This document shows positions 5,872 to 6,589 of a DNA stretch of 6,589 bases, in pieces. The notes under the pieces are model-generated. The model had not been told where the DNA came from, ran no database searches, and saw only the letters and a list, made by a program, of their open reading frames with translations. The DNA is from Lachnospiraceae bacterium (GTDB lineage: Bacteria; Bacillota; Clostridia; Lachnospirales; Lachnospiraceae). Position numbers and translations under genes: made by a program. Position 1 is the first letter of the stretch; each line of letters starts with the position of its first letter. The DNA lies in NCBI GenBank assembly GCA_017444545.1, contig JAFSWJ010000371.1:1-6589 (forward strand), in the 5' to 3' direction.

Positions 5872-6589
5872 ATGAGACACCTGCTGACACCGCTGGATCT
5901 TTCGGTGGAAGAACTTGAAACATTGATGGACAATGCCGAAAAGATCAAGGCTGATCCCGAAAAGTATGCCCACGTATGCGACGGAAAGATCATAGCAACT
6001 CTGTTCTATGAACCCAGCACCAGAACCCGTCTGAGCTTCGAAGCTGCAATGCTCAGACTCGGCGGAAGGACCATGGGGTTTGCAACAGCCGATTCCTCAT
6101 CGGCAGCAAAGGGAGAGAGTGTTGCCGATACCATCAGGATCATATCCTGCTTTGCCGATATCGCAGCTATGCGGCATCCCAAAGAAGGTTCTGCGACAGT
6201 TGCAGCAAAGCATTCCCGCATACCTGTCATAAACGCGGGGGACGGCGGACACCAGCATCCCACACAGACATTGACTGACATGATGACCATCAGGGCATTA
6301 AAGGGACATTTTGACGGAATGACCATAGGTCTTTGCGGGGATCTGAAATTCGGACGTACCGTCCACTCCCTGATCAGGGCACTTCTCAGATACAAAGATG
6401 TGAGATTCATACTCATATCCCCCGATGAACTCCGGCTCCCTGATTATATGACAGATGAGATCAAAAGGAACGGTGCGGAATTTGAAGAGATCACAAAGCT
6501 TGAGGATGCCATGCCGCGTCTTGATATCCTTTATATGACAAGAGTGCAGAGAGAAAGATTCTTCAATGAAGAAGATTACGTCAGACTGA
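5872..6589 (+). CDS. pyrB: Aspartate carbamoyltransferase catalytic subunit, 3'-truncated by window edge
   Basis: This enzyme joins carbamoyl phosphate and aspartate to form N-carbamoyl-aspartate, the committed step of pyrimidine synthesis. The 239 visible codons of an expected 300 or so stay open to the window end; the final TGA is out of frame. Active-site residues are visible: FYEPS49-T-R-T-R53 (carbamoyl phosphate loop), S75-S-S77 and K80 of the mobile 80s loop (AAKGES), R101 in MRHPKEG, H129-P-T-Q132, R162 in [12 protein letters not shown], and R224 and Q226 in MTRVQRER. The [12 protein letters not shown] and MRHPKEG motifs resemble the E. coli type of ATCase, which assembles with PyrI regulatory chains, rather than the Bacillus type (GDIxHSR). 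A pyrI gene just downstream is therefore expected but not seen. It follows a terminator with no space for its own promoter. Confidence 0.96.
   Translation, partial: MRHLLTPLDLSVEELETLMDNAEKIKADPEKYAHVCDGKIIATLFYEPSTRTRLSFEAAMLRLGGRTMGFATADSSSAAKGESVADTIRIISCFADIAAMRHPKEGSATVAAKHSRIPVINAGDGGHQHPTQTLTDMMTIRALKGHFDGMTIGLCGDLKFGRTVHSLIRALLRYKDVRFILISPDELRLPDYMTDEIKRNGAEFEEITKLEDAMPRLDILYMTRVQRERFFNEEDYVRL

Noticed and set aside
6006..6416. Open frame of 136 codons on the - strand within pyrB
   Set aside because: It is opposite highly conserved active-site codons of pyrB, so its openness is a by-product of that coding sequence.
6587..6589. Terminal TGA as the pyrB stop codon
   Set aside because: The pyrB frame ends with CTG at 6586-6588, so this TGA is out of frame. 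The protein would also be about 65 residues too short.

Overview
This window looks like ordinary core chromosome from a low-to-mid GC Firmicute of class Clostridia, with Lachnospiraceae the best guess. The support is the order primary sigma factor - trmK - Nif3-like gene, which is typical of Firmicutes, a class A RNase P RNA of clostridial type, a TGS-containing nucleoside kinase, strong AGGAGG-type ribosome binding sites, and frequent AGG/AGA arginine and ATA isoleucine codons. All genes are on the + strand. I found no mobile element, CRISPR array, tRNA, phage gene or sign of horizontal transfer.

Bases 1-4118 form one tightly packed run of four genes: the primary sigma factor rpoD (5' end outside the window), the tRNA m1A22 methyltransferase trmK (ATGA overlap), a Nif3-like dinuclear metal protein (11-base overlap), and a 554-residue protein that joins a TGS/ThrRS-editing-like N-terminus to a uridine-kinase-type P-loop domain (12-base gap). 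No terminator separates them, so they probably share a transcript. The class A RNase P RNA gene rnpB follows only 19 bases after the kinase stop (about 4138-4490), with no convincing promoter of its own.

Bases 4491-5871 carry proA (glutamate-5-semialdehyde dehydrogenase, proline synthesis). It is driven by a near-consensus sigma-A promoter in the short rnpB-proA gap. A 12-bp hairpin with the proA stop codon in its loop lies at its end, followed five bases later by a textbook intrinsic terminator.

From 5872 to the window end is the first 239 codons of pyrB, the catalytic chain of aspartate carbamoyltransferase, cut by the window edge. Its start is only 25 bases after the terminator's T-run, too close for an independent promoter. 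Expression of pyrB must therefore depend on passing that terminator or on some unrecognised arrangement, and this is the most interesting regulatory point here.

Functionally the first block concerns transcription and tRNA maturation (sigma factor, TrmK, RNase P RNA), and the second block is amino-acid and pyrimidine biosynthesis. I did not find a new multi-gene system. The points worth checking are the proA-pyrB junction, the promoterless-looking rnpB, and the kinase with a degenerate editing-like domain.
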